A DNA stretch of 64,000 bases from Pontibacterium sp049603715 (GTDB lineage Bacteria > Pseudomonadota > Gammaproteobacteria > Pseudomonadales > Balneatricaceae), in assembly GCA_049603715.1 (NCBI GenBank), contig JBMYSW010000008.1, positions 62,001 to 126,000 of the forward strand, read 5' to 3'. Position numbers and translations under genes: made by a program. A model generated the notes under the pieces. The model made no database searches and was not told the origin of the DNA. It worked only from the letters and a program-made list of their open reading frames with translations. Positions 8,757 to 17,962 of the stretch are shown here, piece by piece; within the stretch, counting starts at the first letter, position 1; each line of letters starts with the position of its first letter.

Positions 8757-9157
8757 CCTGCAATCCTTGAATTGTCAGAGTTTTGAGCGGTAAGCGCGAA
8801 TAACTATCGGCCTCACAAGCATCTAACCGCACATAAAAATAATTAGCCCTGTTTACCCGAGCGCTACATACTCCACCACCGCAAACCTAGGCCTACCCAT
8901 TAAAGGTGTCGGCCAAGACTCAAAAAGGAATAGAAGATATTTTATTTAGGGCGATACAATTCAAGCTCTGCGACTTAGTTCAGCTCAAAGCAATAAACCT
9001 AGAACGTACAATGCTGCGCAGAAAAGAGCCTTTTAGGTATATTCAACAAGGCTTTAAAGTGAGGTAGGTGTTGACAGGCGCAGCCCGCATAACGCCCCAG
9101 ACGTTCTGAGCTTTAACGTCAAACCAAAAACTCAAAGAAGGTTGTGGCGGCATTAAC
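8757..9157. other. Intergenic region upstream of the chemoreceptor
   Basis: 401 bases between the chemoreceptor start and the DUF3047 stop, both minus-strand genes. A short inverted repeat (AGCCTT / AAGGCT, around 9030-9055) may end the DUF3047 transcript but lacks a clear T-run. The chemoreceptor promoter should be here. No gene recognised. Confidence 0.45.
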
Positions 9158-9853
9158 CTACTTACTATGAAAAGAAATAGGTCCATAGTAAGCCGAAGCA
9201 GTAAGCTGGCTATTATCTGAGTCCGTCATAATGGCGATTGCGTTGGCATAGCGATAGGCGGCTTGGTTTGCCTCTTTACTGCCTTTGTCACCAAATAGTG
9301 TAATCATGTCTTGATAGACATTGCGGCGCTCAGAGTACCACTGCCCTGACTCACTATACTGCCCCCGCAGTGCCAGCATTTTCACTCGTGCTCCAGCAAA
9401 GGGGTTGTCCCAGCCATCGTTAGTGACCGACTGGCTCGACCAAACATAGTTGAGTGCGAGGCTGCTTAATCCCATGACACCACGCTCAAACACCACATAG
9501 ACCCGCGCAACATAGTCATCACCTTGCTTGGTTTGTTCCTTAAGTGGGGGTAACAGGGTTTCGGCACGCCAACTAAAGTGGATATACGGCGTCGCCAGTA
9601 GGTCTATTTTTTGAGCTTTAACCAGCGCCGAAGCACTTCCATTACTGCGAGCGTGTAAGGCTTCTTGCCCATCAAGCACCACAGCAGAATAGTGTGTTTG
9701 CCCAGCAAAAGACTTGGATTGCCACGTTTGGATATCGTTTGGCTCAAAGAGCAAAGTAGAAGCCTGCGCTGTGGCCAAATGGCTGATAACAACGATCAAT
9801 GCCCAAAAACCATATTGAAGCCTTCGACCCAAACCTTTTATTGTCACTTCCAA
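9158..9853 (-). CDS. DUF3047 secreted protein
   Basis: About 231 residues with an N-terminal signal peptide (hydrophobic YGFWALIVVISHLATAQA). The mature part fits DUF3047: an FEPNDIQTWQSKSFAGQTHY start, IHFSWRAE, then DDYVARVYVVFE and LNYVWSS, and a C-terminal SAYYGPISF strand. Family members are predicted beta-sandwich periplasmic proteins of unknown role. A near-perfect ribosome binding site (AGGAGGTG on the minus strand, 9857-9864) decides the start: the GTG at 9859 overlaps it, whereas the TTG at 9853 is correctly spaced by 5 bases; a GTG at 9847 is the alternative. It is transcribed away from the pectate lyase, sharing the intergenic region with the KdgR-like site, so it could share control. 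Confidence 0.78.
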   Translation of the reverse strand: MEVTIKGLGRRLQYGFWALIVVISHLATAQASTLLFEPNDIQTWQSKSFAGQTHYSAVVLDGQEALHARSNGSASALVKAQKIDLLATPYIHFSWRAETLLPPLKEQTKQGDDYVARVYVVFERGVMGLSSLALNYVWSSQSVTNDGWDNPFAGARVKMLALRGQYSESGQWYSERRNVYQDMITLFGDKGSKEANQAAYRYANAIAIMTDSDNSQLTASAYYGPISFHSK

Positions 9854-9942
9854 ACCCACCTCCTCTCACCGCTCACTCACAACGCCTTGTATGTGTGTCG
9901 TAAAACCTTAATACACCTTTCAAACTAAAATGAAACGATTTA

Positions 9943-9972
9943 TTTATATATTTGAAACACTGTTTCTATAAT
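9943..9972 (+). promoter_or_regulatory. Promoter with KdgR-like operator before the pectate lyase gene
   Basis: TTTATA (9943-9948) and TATAAT (9967-9972) are separated by 18 bases and form a sigma-70-like promoter. Between and overlapping them lies TTTGAAACACTGTTTCTAT (9951-9969), with the inverted repeat GAAAC-ACT-GTTTC. It agrees at 15 of 18 fixed positions with the KdgR consensus AATGAAACAnTGTTTCATT, as I remember it. KdgR represses pectin catabolism genes until a pectin breakdown product binds it, and the gene downstream is a pectate lyase. A half-site AATGAAAC lies at 9929-9936. Confidence 0.6.
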
Positions 9973-10038
9973 GTTAATTTTGAGGCTCCCCGCGCTCAAG
10001 CTCGGTGAAAAATAATAAAAACAAAGAGTGGAGATAAA

Positions 10039-11577
10039 ATGAAATACCTACAAATGTTAGCTAAACCCGCCCTTGTGGTCAGCTGCACGTTGGCAAACCT
10101 CGGCACAGTCAGTGCGGCTTCCGTTACATGGGATAACAGCGAACTGCATGATGTGTCTATCATGATGAGCGAGCCCATGATGCGTGTAAATGGCGGCTAT
10201 CACGAGCTGCTTGACTCTCATTACCTCAAGCCAATCTATAGCGACAACAAAACGGTGATGGCACCTCTCGACGACATCATCGACGAACTCAACGGAATAT
10301 TTAGTATCCAAGGCGATACCGTTACGCTTGGCCTAAACGACCAGCGTATTGAGATGACCGTCGGCACCTTGAGTACTCGCGTAAACGGTGTCGTTGTAGA
10401 AGCACCCGTTGCGCCGCAACGCATCGAAGGCGCGATTTATCTGCCGTTTCGCTTTGTATTTGAGCAACTGGGTGCCAAGTACACATGGAACAGTAAAAGA
10501 GAGCGGGCAGAAGCTATTTTGCTCCGCCCCGCCGGTAGTTTATTTAAAAGCCAAAAAGGCTCGATTTCGATTAAAACCATCTACAAACAAGCGCCTGAAT
10601 GGTTTGCTTCAGACGAAGCCACTGCGGTTGCAGATGCAATGGTGGCAAACCAAAACCCAGACGGAGGATGGTTTAAACTTGGCAGCTCAGATAGCCTCGC
10701 CCAAATTTATGACCGCGAAACCTTTCCTACCTATCGGCAAAAATCCACGATCGATAACGACGCCACCTATGTTCAGGTCACCACGCTAGCGAAGGTCTTT
10801 AGTCACACTCAAAACGAGTCATATAAGCAAAGTGCGCTTAAAGGCGTTCGGTACTTACTCGACGGGCAGCTTAACAATGGTGGTTGGCCGCAGTTCTTTC
10901 CAAACCCTACCGGTTATCACCGCCATATCACCTTTAACGACAACGCCATTGCCAACACGTTGGAGCTGCTTGGAAAGGTTGCATCGCAACAGCAGGAGTT
11001 TAGCTTTGTACCCACAGCAATGGCGAATCAAGCCAAAGCGGCCGTTCAAAAAGGCGTGGCGCTCATTCTCGATCGCCAAGTTGTGGTTAACGGCAAAAAA
11101 ACCGGCTGGTGTGCTCAATATCACTTTGAGACACTGGCATGTGAAAAAGGACGCTCTTATGAGCTGGCAGCCATCAGCGGCGGTGAAAGTGTAAATGTGA
11201 TTAAGTTCTTAATGTCTATCGAAGCGCCATCGCCTGCCGTTATTGAGGCTGTCAATTCAGCAGTGGCCTTTTTACACAGCCAAACCATTCACGATAAAAA
11301 AATGGTCAAGGTAAAAGATGTGACGACCGAGTTTGGACAAAAGCGGGTTGTAATTGATAAAGAAGGCAGCGCCATGTGGCCTCGGTTCATCAACCTAGAC
11401 ACCCTAGCCCCTCTCTTCTCAAACCGACAAGGCGACCGTCTTGAGCATTTCGAAGATGTAAGCTATGAACGAGCCATCAAGTACAGCTGGTACGTCACTG
11501 GCCCCGGAAAACTGATTAAAAACCATTATCCCAAGTGGCAGCAGGCCCATTCACCAGAATTGAATGTACTGAAGTAA
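10039..11577 (+). CDS. Secreted pectate lyase, polysaccharide lyase family 10
   Basis: 512 residues. A signal peptide (cleavage near VSA-ASV, about residue 27) is followed by a copper-amine-oxidase-N-like stalk domain (about 60-150: DDIIDELNGIFSIQGDTVTL to IYLPFRFVFEQLGAKYTWN) and a PL10 catalytic domain (about 180-505). PL10 landmarks are GGW, STIDNDATYVQ, GGWPQFFPN, the ITFNDNAIANTLELL helix, GWCAQYHFETL, GRSYELAA with Arg372 at the position of the family's catalytic arginine, and MWPRFINLDTLAPLFSNR. The enzyme cleaves polygalacturonate by calcium-dependent beta-elimination outside the cytoplasm. AGTGGAGATAAAATG gives a good ribosome binding site. The stalk domain is more usual in Firmicutes surface proteins. 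Regulation by a KdgR-like protein is suggested by the operator upstream. Confidence 0.92.
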   Translation: MKYLQMLAKPALVVSCTLANLGTVSAASVTWDNSELHDVSIMMSEPMMRVNGGYHELLDSHYLKPIYSDNKTVMAPLDDIIDELNGIFSIQGDTVTLGLNDQRIEMTVGTLSTRVNGVVVEAPVAPQRIEGAIYLPFRFVFEQLGAKYTWNSKRERAEAILLRPAGSLFKSQKGSISIKTIYKQAPEWFASDEATAVADAMVANQNPDGGWFKLGSSDSLAQIYDRETFPTYRQKSTIDNDATYVQVTTLAKVFSHTQNESYKQSALKGVRYLLDGQLNNGGWPQFFPNPTGYHRHITFNDNAIANTLELLGKVASQQQEFSFVPTAMANQAKAAVQKGVALILDRQVVVNGKKTGWCAQYHFETLACEKGRSYELAAISGGESVNVIKFLMSIEAPSPAVIEAVNSAVAFLHSQTIHDKKMVKVKDVTTEFGQKRVVIDKEGSAMWPRFINLDTLAPLFSNRQGDRLEHFEDVSYERAIKYSWYVTGPGKLIKNHYPKWQQAHSPELNVLK

Positions 11578-11600
11578 CAGAGCGATGTCTCGTTCACCTC

Positions 11601-11645
11601 GCCGTCCTCAACCTGCAATTAGCCTGCTGGCGGACGGCATTTCTC
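11601..11645 (+). terminator. Possible terminator of the pectate lyase gene
   Basis: GCCGTCC (11601-11607) pairs with GGACGGC (11632-11638) across a 24-base loop, followed by ATTTCTC. The T-run is poor, so this is a weak call. Confidence 0.4.
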
Positions 11646-11664
11646 CCCCCACGCTTCACGGGTA

Positions 11665-12672
11665 TCAGTTTGGCTGAGGTAACGGTTGCCAGATACGCGA
11701 CCATACCCACCCCAGTTGACTCATATCCCTTGGCTGTTCAATGCGCTCATCAGTCATCGGCGTGATGTGACCATCTACCACCTGTGCCACTTTAAAATTA
11801 AATACATAACTCGGCTCAGACCCCATCCGTAAGTCCGTCATCACTACATCATCGCCCGTTTGGCTAAGAGCAAAGTATCCGCGGGTAAAGTAAGCCAAGC
11901 GCGCAACGGGTGTATGGCTTTCAATACCGGTTAGCAGCTCAAGGTTACGTGGATAGGTATCCACATAAAGGGGTTCATCACCGTCAAGCAGCGAGTAGTA
12001 GCTTTCAAAATACTGATCGTTACGAACGCCAACCACTCGCCATAACAAGGTGGTAAATGCCCCCGGCGATGCGACTACTTGGTCGTACTCAACCTTCTGA
12101 GCCGCTAGCTTTGCCTTTACTTGGTGGCCAACATACAGGCTGGCCGCAAAAGCCCAAGCAATGTAAGCCAAGCTAAAGGCCAAACCAAAGGTGTTAACTC
12201 GGTGCCCCGTCAGGCGCGTGCGCTTCATTATCAATGCAGTAATACAGCCGACTAAAAGAGGGATAGTAAATAACGGGTCGATAATAAATAGGATAGGCAG
12301 CGCTTTGGGCTCATTATCAAAGGGCCAAAGAATTTGCGTGCCGTAAATCGTTAAGGTGTCTAAAAATACCGCACCTTCTAGCACCACAAACACCAACAGC
12401 AGCCACTTAAAATACAGGTGCTTAGTTTTTGGGTGAATTAGAGTAATGACCCAAGCCAACAAGGGCGAGAGCAATGCCAGCACAAACACTGAGTGACTAA
12501 AACTGCGGTGAAAAACCACGTCAGCCACTGGGCCACCGTAGGGAATAAACACATCAAGATCCGGTAAGGTGCCTAAAATTGCACCCCACGCCAGTGCTTT
12601 ATTTCCGACTTCTTTACCCAGAATTTTTTCGGCACAGGCCGCACCAAAGGTCAGCTGTGTTAATGAATCCAT
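11665..12672 (-). CDS. YdjM-type membrane-bound metal-dependent hydrolase (DUF457)
   Basis: 335 residues. The N-terminus MDSLTQLTFGAACAEKILG, then GTLPDLDVF and HRSFSHSVFVL, match the YdjM/DUF457 family, in which the Asp and His residues form the putative metal site. Four to five membrane helices occupy the first two thirds; the last 130 residues are hydrophilic and carry no motif I know. Family members are regarded as inner-membrane hydrolases because of these residues, but no reaction has been assigned; E. coli ydjM is LexA-regulated. I see no LexA box upstream here. It stands alone, convergent with the pectate lyase gene. Confidence 0.82.
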   Translation of the reverse strand: MDSLTQLTFGAACAEKILGKEVGNKALAWGAILGTLPDLDVFIPYGGPVADVVFHRSFSHSVFVLALLSPLLAWVITLIHPKTKHLYFKWLLLVFVVLEGAVFLDTLTIYGTQILWPFDNEPKALPILFIIDPLFTIPLLVGCITALIMKRTRLTGHRVNTFGLAFSLAYIAWAFAASLYVGHQVKAKLAAQKVEYDQVVASPGAFTTLLWRVVGVRNDQYFESYYSLLDGDEPLYVDTYPRNLELLTGIESHTPVARLAYFTRGYFALSQTGDDVVMTDLRMGSEPSYVFNFKVAQVVDGHITPMTDERIEQPRDMSQLGWVWSRIWQPLPQPN

Positions 12673-12786
12673 AAATAACGTTCCAACCTTTTATCGCTTA
12701 TTTTAAATGAGCATAAAACCCACCGTGTATTACTGCAACCGAGTACTATCTAGATTTCCTTTCCACATAAAAAGCACAAAAAAGGC

Positions 12787-12811
12787 AAAAAAAAGCCCGC
12801 ACAGGGCGGGC
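12787..12811 (-). terminator. Rho-independent terminator of leuA
   Basis: On the minus strand GCCCGC-CCTGT-GCGGGC is followed by eight T. It lies 21 bases after the leuA stop. Confidence 0.92.
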
Positions 12812-12831
12812 TACTCTTCAGCGATTAAGCA

Positions 12832-14373
12832 TTACACCTGCGGGTGCGCTTTTTCGCCGTTGCTTTCCATTAGGTTAAGCGCATGGATGTAGGCTTTTGC
12901 CGATGCGATGATGATGTCGGTGTCAGCACCTACGCCATTTACAATACGGCCGCCTTTTTCTAGGCGAACAGATACTTCACCTTGCGAATCTGTACCTTCG
13001 GTCACTGCATTTACAGAGTAAAGCTGCAAGTGAACACCCGATTCAACCACACCTTCAATTGCTTTAAACACCGCATCTACAGGGCCATCACCTTGGGCTT
13101 CAGCTGACTTTTCTTCACCGTCTACCACCAAAGTAACTTTCGCCACCGGGGTTTCACCGGTTTGGCTGCAAACGCTTGAGCTGCTTAGGCGAAAACGTTC
13201 GCTGTTAGCGGTAGAGCGCGTGTCGTTTACCAAAGAACGTAGGTCTTCGTCGAAGATCTCGTGCTTTTTGTCGGCCAATACTTTGAAGCGAGCAAAGGCT
13301 TCGTTTAGCTCAGCATCGCTGTTAAACGTTGTACCCAACTCTTCCAAACGGCTACGGAAGGCCGCACGACCCGAGTGTTTACCCAATACCATACGGTTTG
13401 CATTCCAGCCCACATCTTGTGCTGTCATGATTTCGTAGGTTTCACGGTTTTTAAGCATACCGTCTTGGTGAATACCTGATTCGTGAGCAAAGGCGTTTGC
13501 ACCAACAATTGCTTTGTTTGGCTGCACCGCAAAGCCAGTCACAGAAGACACCAAACGAGAAGCAGGAACGATTTGCGTGGTGTCGATACCCGTAGTCAAA
13601 CCTAGGCGGTCATGACGGGTACGAATCGCCATGACGATTTCTTCTAGTGATGCGTTACCTGCGCGCTCACCCAAACCGTTAATAGTACATTCCACCTGAC
13701 GCGCACCCGCTTGGACTGCAGCCAATGAGTTAGCTACCGCAAGGCCCAAGTCATTGTGACAGTGTACAGAGAAGATAGCTTTGTCTGAGTTTGGAATACG
13801 CTCAATCAACTGCGCAATGGTGTGACCAAACTCTTCAGGTACCGCGTAACCCACAGTATCTGGGATGTTGATGGTGCGAGCACCGGCATCAATCACTTGC
13901 TCGATGATGCGGCACATAAAGTCCAACTCAGAACGGCTCGCGTCTTCCAACGAGAACTCTACGTCGCTAATTAAGTTACGTGCACGTTTAACCGCGTATA
14001 CCGCACGCTCTACCACTTGGTCTGGTTGCATTTGCAACTTGTACTTCATGTGGATAGGCGATGTTGCGATAAAGGTGTGGATACGACCTGAGTTAGCATT
14101 CGCTAGCGCTTCACCTGCGCGGTCGATATCTGCGTCCATTGCACGAGAAAGAGAACAAACGGTGCTGTCTTTAATGGTGTCGGCAATCGACTTAACTGAC
14201 TCAAAGTCGCCTGGGCTAGCAATCGCAAAACCCGCTTCGATCACGTCGACGCGCATTTTTTCTAGTTGCTTAGCAATGCTCAACTTTTCGTCTTTGGTCA
14301 TTGACGCGCCGGGGCTTTGCTCGCCGTCGCGCAAGGTAGTATCAAAAATAATTACGTTATTATTATCAGTCAT
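12832..14373 (-). CDS. leuA: 2-isopropylmalate synthase
   Basis: 513 residues, the length of the E. coli-type LeuA. The DTTLRDGEQSPGASM active-site start, HCHNDLGLAVANSLAAVQAGA metal-binding His pair and NGLGERAGNASLEEI motif are intact, and the C-terminal regulatory domain (from about residue 390, VAKVTLVVDGEEKSAEAQGDGPVDAVFKAIE) is present, so leucine feedback inhibition is expected. It condenses acetyl-CoA with 2-oxoisovalerate as the first step of leucine synthesis. leuB, leuC and leuD are not adjacent; leuA is a single-gene unit with its own terminator. I found no leucine-rich leader peptide upstream. Confidence 0.96.
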   Translation of the reverse strand: MTDNNNVIIFDTTLRDGEQSPGASMTKDEKLSIAKQLEKMRVDVIEAGFAIASPGDFESVKSIADTIKDSTVCSLSRAMDADIDRAGEALANANSGRIHTFIATSPIHMKYKLQMQPDQVVERAVYAVKRARNLISDVEFSLEDASRSELDFMCRIIEQVIDAGARTINIPDTVGYAVPEEFGHTIAQLIERIPNSDKAIFSVHCHNDLGLAVANSLAAVQAGARQVECTINGLGERAGNASLEEIVMAIRTRHDRLGLTTGIDTTQIVPASRLVSSVTGFAVQPNKAIVGANAFAHESGIHQDGMLKNRETYEIMTAQDVGWNANRMVLGKHSGRAAFRSRLEELGTTFNSDAELNEAFARFKVLADKKHEIFDEDLRSLVNDTRSTANSERFRLSSSSVCSQTGETPVAKVTLVVDGEEKSAEAQGDGPVDAVFKAIEGVVESGVHLQLYSVNAVTEGTDSQGEVSVRLEKGGRIVNGVGADTDIIIASAKAYIHALNLMESNGEKAHPQV

Positions 14374-14880
14374 GGTAAGACTCCGAATCGTCAGCAGGCG
14401 TGCGTATTGTATAGGCAGGCCTGTAAAAAATAGGTTATTTCAAAAAGCCAAAATGCAAAGGGGATGGGGTGTTGCTATTTTTTCTGCCCTAGGGCAGTCG
14501 ACGTGGAGTCGCGAGGAGAGATACGAGCGAACGCAACGCTACGCGAGAAAGCGCAGGCAACACAACAGCTGTTTGGTCGTTCGTGAAATAAGACATAATC
14601 AAAATACAATTTAATTAGGTAGTTGGGCTGTACTATAACGCGCCTTGTCTCATTTGCAAGTCTTGTTGTTTATTTCAGCAAACTTCTTCAAAAATACTTC
14701 ATATTCTTAGTATTCACATACACTTCGTAAGGAAAGCCCCCGTTTTGGGGACCTCTCTTTCGTATTTCTCTGATGTCTTAAAAGCACTCGCTAAGCTTTT
14801 TTAAAGCTGATAGCGTGGCACCTATTACCCATAGTCATAAACCACAGTCGCGAGTTATCGTTAAAAGGTTACGAGGTGTT
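14374..14880. other. Intergenic region between divergent leuA and the C-S lyase gene
   Basis: 507 bases holding both promoters. It contains a perfect 14-base palindrome CTGCCCTAGGGCAG (14484-14497), 110 bases before leuA, which is operator-like rather than a hairpin. A small hairpin CCCC-GTTTT-GGGG lies near 14737-14750. No attenuator, riboswitch or supported small ORF was recognised. Confidence 0.5.
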
Positions 14881-16029
14881 ATGTTTAACTTTGATGAAGC
14901 CATTGATCGCACGGCCAGCAACAGCCAAAAATGGGAAAAGTATAAAGGCCAAGATATATTGCCTTTGTGGGTCGCCGACTGTGACTTTGGCGTAGCACCG
15001 GCCATTACTCAGGCTATGGCCGAACGTTTATCTCACCCTGTTTTTGGTTACACCAACACACCCGCTTCTTTGGTTCGCGCTTTTCAATCGCACTTAAGCC
15101 AACACTTTGACTGGCAGGTTGAAGGCGACGAAATGATTTGGTTGCCGGGCTTAGTCTGTGGACTTCACTTAGCTTGCAAAGCGGCAAGCCGCGAGGGCGA
15201 AACAGTGATGTGCCCAACCCCCATTTATCCACCGTTTATGACGGCACCTGTATTTAACCAACGCAAGCTCACCAAGGTTCCCATGGCGTTAACGGGACAG
15301 CGATGGACACTTGATTTAGAGGCACTTGAAGCCTCCATCACACCGGATACCCGCGTTATTCTGTTTTGTAACCCCCACAACCCCGTCGGCACGGTATACA
15401 CACGCGAAGAACTCACCGCCTTGGCAGAGATCGTCATCAAACACGATTTGGTAATTTGCAGCGACGAAATCCACTGTGACTTGGTATTAGAGCCAAATTG
15501 CCAACATATTCCGCTGGCGACCATCAGCCCTGAGATCGCCGAGCGAACCATTACCCTCATGGCACCGAGTAAAACCTTTAATATTGCCGGGCTTGGCTGT
15601 GCCACAGCGATTATCACCAACCCCACATTGCGCAAACGTTTTGCGCGGGCACGCCGGGGCATTGTCGCCGATGTGAACATTATGGGATATGTCGCGGCCG
15701 AAGCAGCTTACACCTCGGGGCAAGCGTGGCTAGCGGAGCAGCTCGACTACTTACGAGAAAATCGCGACCTGTTGCTCGAGGCGGCCAAGCAGTGGCCTGA
15801 GTTTAGCTTTAACCCGATTGAGGCGACTTACCTTGCGTGGTTTGAAGTGAAAGACCAAGGCATTAAGGACCCCGAGGCCTTCTTTTTAAACGCCGGTGTG
15901 GGCCTTTCATCGGGTAAAGACTTTGGTAACGAGCGCTTTATGCGGCTAAATTTTGGCTGCACTCGCGCAACGCTAAAAGAGGCCATTGCGCGAATTAACT
16001 CAGCACTTGAGACTTATCGCAAGGCGTAA
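14881..16029 (+). CDS. PatB/MalY-type PLP-dependent C-S lyase (cystathionine beta-lyase-like)
   Basis: 382 residues, fold-type I PLP enzyme. The N-terminus MFNFDEAIDRTASNSQKW is characteristic of the PatB/MalY group and sets the start at 14881, with GAGG at 14873-14876. Further landmarks are LPLWVADCDF, CNPHNPVG, SDEIHCDL and the PLP-binding Lys231 in PSKTFNIAGLG. The enzymes cleave C-S bonds of cystathionine or cysteine conjugates, giving a thiol, pyruvate and ammonia. Without a regulatory partner here I cannot tell a methionine-pathway role from breakdown of S-conjugates. Confidence 0.9.
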   Translation: MFNFDEAIDRTASNSQKWEKYKGQDILPLWVADCDFGVAPAITQAMAERLSHPVFGYTNTPASLVRAFQSHLSQHFDWQVEGDEMIWLPGLVCGLHLACKAASREGETVMCPTPIYPPFMTAPVFNQRKLTKVPMALTGQRWTLDLEALEASITPDTRVILFCNPHNPVGTVYTREELTALAEIVIKHDLVICSDEIHCDLVLEPNCQHIPLATISPEIAERTITLMAPSKTFNIAGLGCATAIITNPTLRKRFARARRGIVADVNIMGYVAAEAAYTSGQAWLAEQLDYLRENRDLLLEAAKQWPEFSFNPIEATYLAWFEVKDQGIKDPEAFFLNAGVGLSSGKDFGNERFMRLNFGCTRATLKEAIARINSALETYRKA

Positions 16030-16054
16030 CGCGCCTCTCCCCTAAATATCTTTA

Positions 16055-17038
16055 TCAAGCTCGGGCGAAGTTAAAGCTAATGACTTCGCCAATGTCTTTG
16101 GCATTCAAAGCATGCATCACCAGTCGATCAATACCCAACGCAACACCGGCACAGTCAGGCAAGCCTGAGGCCAAAGCCTCAACCACACGGGTATCCAGCG
16201 GACGCGTCGGCAAACCCAATGCCGCTCGCTGGCGCTGATCTGCTTCAAAACGGACGGCCTGCTCGCTCGAGTCAGTCAGCTCGTAGTAGCCATTAGCAAG
16301 CTCCACACCGTTTAAAAACAGCTCGAAGCGCGCCGCCACTTGTCGCCCGTTAGCATCGATTTTAATTCTGGCTAAAGCCGCTTGGCTGGCTGGGTAGTCA
16401 GTAATAAATACCGCGCCCTTCTCTGCCAAAGCAGGCTCGACGCTGTGCGACATCAATACGTTAAGCCAGGTATCTCTATCGTCCTCATCCATGTGTAAAT
16501 CATAACGGCGGGCACATTCTGCCTTCAGCACTTCAAGAGGCGCATCGTGAGGGTTAATCGCCAGTGTTTGCTCAAAGGCTTGCTCGTAAGTCAGCGTCAG
16601 GATGTCTGCTTTATTCAGGCCTACTGTGGCCACCAGCAAGTCCGAAATTTCGTCCATCAGCGCCACTTCATCAAAGCCTGGGCGATACCATTCCAGCATC
16701 GAAAACTCAGGGTTGTGACGATGGCCTTTTTCGCTGTTCCTAAATGCTTTGGTAATTTGGAAGATTGGCCCTGAACCTGCGGCCAACAAACGCTTCATGG
16801 CATATTCCGGCGAAGTTTGCAGGTAACAACGTTGCTCCTCAGCACCCATCACAGGATGGTAACTCACCTCAATGGAGTCAATAAAGGGATCACTCACGGC
16901 ACAGTGAGACATCACCGGCGTTTCGACTTCTAGTACACCTCTCGTTTCAAAAAACTGACGAATGCTGCTCATCAGCTGCGCGCGCTTTTTAAGGTTATCG
17001 ATAGGCGCACTTGGCTGCCAAGGGGTTTGTTCGGTCAT
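16055..17038 (-). CDS. epmA: EF-P--(R)-beta-lysine ligase EpmA
   Basis: 327 residues, the length of EpmA (GenX/PoxA/YjeA), a lysyl-tRNA synthetase paralogue that lacks the anticodon-binding domain. Class II motifs are visible: FFETRGVLEVETPVMSH, the motif 2 region YAMKRLLAAGSGPIFQITKAFRN with HNPEFSMLEWYR, and motif 3 CAGVALGIDRLVM. It activates (R)-beta-lysine and attaches it to Lys34 of EF-P. Its substrate protein gene efp lies just upstream on the same strand, and epmB, which makes beta-lysine, is divergent from efp. A terminator lies between efp and epmA, so they are probably not one simple operon. Confidence 0.95.
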   Translation of the reverse strand: MTEQTPWQPSAPIDNLKKRAQLMSSIRQFFETRGVLEVETPVMSHCAVSDPFIDSIEVSYHPVMGAEEQRCYLQTSPEYAMKRLLAAGSGPIFQITKAFRNSEKGHRHNPEFSMLEWYRPGFDEVALMDEISDLLVATVGLNKADILTLTYEQAFEQTLAINPHDAPLEVLKAECARRYDLHMDEDDRDTWLNVLMSHSVEPALAEKGAVFITDYPASQAALARIKIDANGRQVAARFELFLNGVELANGYYELTDSSEQAVRFEADQRQRAALGLPTRPLDTRVVEALASGLPDCAGVALGIDRLVMHALNAKDIGEVISFNFARA

Positions 17039-17092
17039 AGTAAGAAGCAGTACTAATAGAGAGAAGTGAGAAATAAGAGCTGAGCCAGCACA

Positions 17093-17135
17093 AACAAAAA
17101 CGGCTGCAAAAGCATAACGCTCCGCAGCCGTTTCT
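17093..17135 (-). terminator. Rho-independent terminator of efp
   Basis: On the minus strand ACGGCTGC and GCAGCCGT pair across a loop of about 16 bases, followed by TTTTTG. It begins 22 bases after the efp stop. Confidence 0.85.
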
Positions 17136-17156
17136 TAGTCGATCAAGCGCTCGATA

Positions 17157-17720
17157 TTAGGCGCGAGATACGTACTCACCTGTACGCGTATCCACTTTAA
17201 GCACGTCACCGATTTCGATGAACAGTGGTACACGAACAACCGCACCTGTTGATAGCGTCGCAGGCTTAGAACCGCCTTGTGCTGTATCGCCTTTTAGGCC
17301 TGGGTCAGTTTCGGTTACTTCTAGCTCAACAAAGTTTTGAGCCGTTACGCTAATTGGGTTTTCGTTGAACAAAGTGATCATAAACTTATCTTGTTCTTTC
17401 AACCACTTAACTGCATCACCCACCGCAGTTTCGTCAGCGGCTACTTGTTCGAAAGTCACTGGGTCCATGAAGTACCACAGCTCACCATCGTAGTAAGAGA
17501 ATTCCATGTCGCGATCCATTACGTCAGCGCTTTCAGCCGTTTCGTTCGACTTAAAAGTACGCTCCCAAATGCGACCAGACATTAGGTTTTTTAGCTTAAC
17601 ACGTGTAAAGGCTTGGCCTTTACCCGGCTTAACAAACTCAACGTCAACCATGCTACATGGGTCGCCGTCGATCATAACCTTAAGGCCGTTTTTAAACTGG
17701 TTTGATGGGTAATTTGCCAT
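17157..17720 (-). CDS. efp: Translation elongation factor P
   Basis: 187 residues, three beta-barrel domains. Lys34, the site of beta-lysylation, lies in VKPGKGQAFTRVKL, and the C-terminal EF-P signature GDVLKVDTRTGEYVSRA is complete. EF-P rescues ribosomes stalled at polyproline stretches. A lysine at position 34, rather than arginine, agrees with modification by the EpmA/EpmB enzymes encoded on either side and not by the EarP rhamnosyl pathway used by Pseudomonas. Own terminator downstream; the promoter lies in the 242-base region shared with epmB. Confidence 0.97.
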   Translation of the reverse strand: MANYPSNQFKNGLKVMIDGDPCSMVDVEFVKPGKGQAFTRVKLKNLMSGRIWERTFKSNETAESADVMDRDMEFSYYDGELWYFMDPVTFEQVAADETAVGDAVKWLKEQDKFMITLFNENPISVTAQNFVELEVTETDPGLKGDTAQGGSKPATLSTGAVVRVPLFIEIGDVLKVDTRTGEYVSRA

Positions 17721-17962
17721 AATGATCTCGTTGTTAGTCTCTACACTTATTCCGTTATAAGCGCAGCAAAGCCATAAACAAAAGGACGCAGCTGCGCAAA
17801 AGCTGCCCGCTATTCTACTTAAATGCGGCTAACGAGCAACTTCTGGCCGCGATATTCTTGGTTTTTCCTGATGCTTAACGCCATTTCGTGTTATAAAAGC
17901 GCCTCACGATTCACACTTCGCCCTCTAGTTTAAGGGCGAACCCAAATTGCAAGAACACGCTC

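Noticed and set aside
13865..14614. 249-codon open frame antisense to leuA
   Set aside because: Mirror of leuA codon bias on the opposite strand; no family features.
14374..14880. Leucine attenuator before leuA
   Set aside because: No reading frame with a leucine run and no paired terminator hairpin near the start.
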